Assembly: GCA_037444075.1 (NCBI GenBank)
Contig: JBBIND010000026.1
Coordinates: forward strand, 1-47,483
Direction of reading: 5' to 3'
Origin: JBBIND01 sp037444075
GTDB lineage: Bacteria; Acidobacteriota; Terriglobia; Bryobacterales; Bryobacteraceae
DNA: 47,483 nucleotides
Made by a program: the position numbers and the translations under genes. Under the pieces are notes generated by a model, which was given only the letters and a program-made list of their open reading frames with translations, did no database searches and was not told where the DNA came from. Each line of letters starts with the position of its first letter. The first letter of the stretch is position 1. Below are positions 47,451 through 47,483 of the stretch, piece after piece.

Positions 47451-47483
47451 CGGTATGGACTGGACCCCTCTCTTGAGACAGCC

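Noticed and set aside
1..47483. tRNA or rRNA genes
   Set aside because: I saw no cloverleaf with a conserved T-loop or CCA end and no rRNA signature. I could not run a search tool.
1..47483. Prophage, integron, secondary-metabolite or anti-phage island
   Set aside because: Apart from the HicA end, no structural phage, integrase, NRPS/PKS or defence genes are present. The content is metabolic and envelope-related.

Overview
The window looks like a high-GC scaffold from an Acidobacteriota genome, probably of the Solibacter/Bryobacter type. This is inferred from gene content: two very large TonB-dependent receptors with an N-terminal carboxypeptidase-regulatory domain, many secreted or Tat-exported sugar enzymes, lipid A genes (so an outer membrane) and a cdaA-ybbR-glmM operon. 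No 16S gene is present. A run of 10 N at 29879-29888 inside a gene shows this is a gapped draft assembly.

Layout. 1-1500 is a worn region: the end of a HicA-like toxin, a methyltransferase, and a pirin remnant with both an internal deletion and a nonsense codon. 1544-8276 holds the first TonB receptor and a divergent GH127/CBM9-like carbohydrate operon with a LacI-type palindrome at its promoter. 8387-12267 runs forward: a Tat-signal aldo/keto reductase, a small lipoprotein-like protein, a geranylgeranyl-reductase-like flavoprotein and hemL, the last three joined by ATGA overlaps. 12224-16481 has a membrane-anchored protein and an amidohydrolase on the minus strand, a MauE/DoxX-thioredoxin fusion whose start codon overlaps that of the divergent amidohydrolase, and an M48 protease. 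16582-20971 holds a class V aminotransferase, then a TIM-barrel isomerase and an M14 peptidase joined by an ATGA overlap. 21065-24188 has a second amidohydrolase, the redoxin discussed next, and a 3-keto-disaccharide-hydrolase-like protein. 24364-27249 is the c-di-AMP/cell-wall operon. 27459-33102 has a Tat-signal radical SAM protein, DUF58, the gap-split DUF1080 gene, a GT2 and a YfhO protein. 33326-38582 runs rpsA, HU/IHF, HIT, a Tat oxidoreductase and a HEAT protein. 38614-43769 has a YdjC deacetylase, divergent lpxA and lpxD around a palindromic promoter, a MobB-like P-loop protein, a degenerate histidine kinase and a phosphodiesterase. 44061-47345 is the second TonB receptor.

The strongest unusual signal is at 22430-23509: one periplasmic redoxin reading frame interrupted by a single TGA exactly where the first cysteine of the CxxC motif belongs (W-TGA-P-Y-C), followed 14 nt later by a perfect 6-bp hairpin with a GGUCG loop. 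That is the layout of a bacterial selenoprotein with a SECIS element, here fused to a DsbD-alpha-like domain. A second, window-wide signal is that many genes have a -10-like hexamer 6-8 nt before the start codon, which predicts leaderless transcripts. Two related inverted-repeat elements (24227-24355 and 43901-44034) look like a non-autonomous repeat family.

Working together: the TonB receptors, GH127, CBM9-like, DUF1080, Gfo/Idh and TIM-barrel proteins suggest periplasmic use of plant or microbial glycans. The lpx, glmM, cdaA and GT2 genes serve the envelope, and the MauE-Trx fusion and the Sec-redoxin serve periplasmic thiol redox chemistry. These links are inference from gene content.
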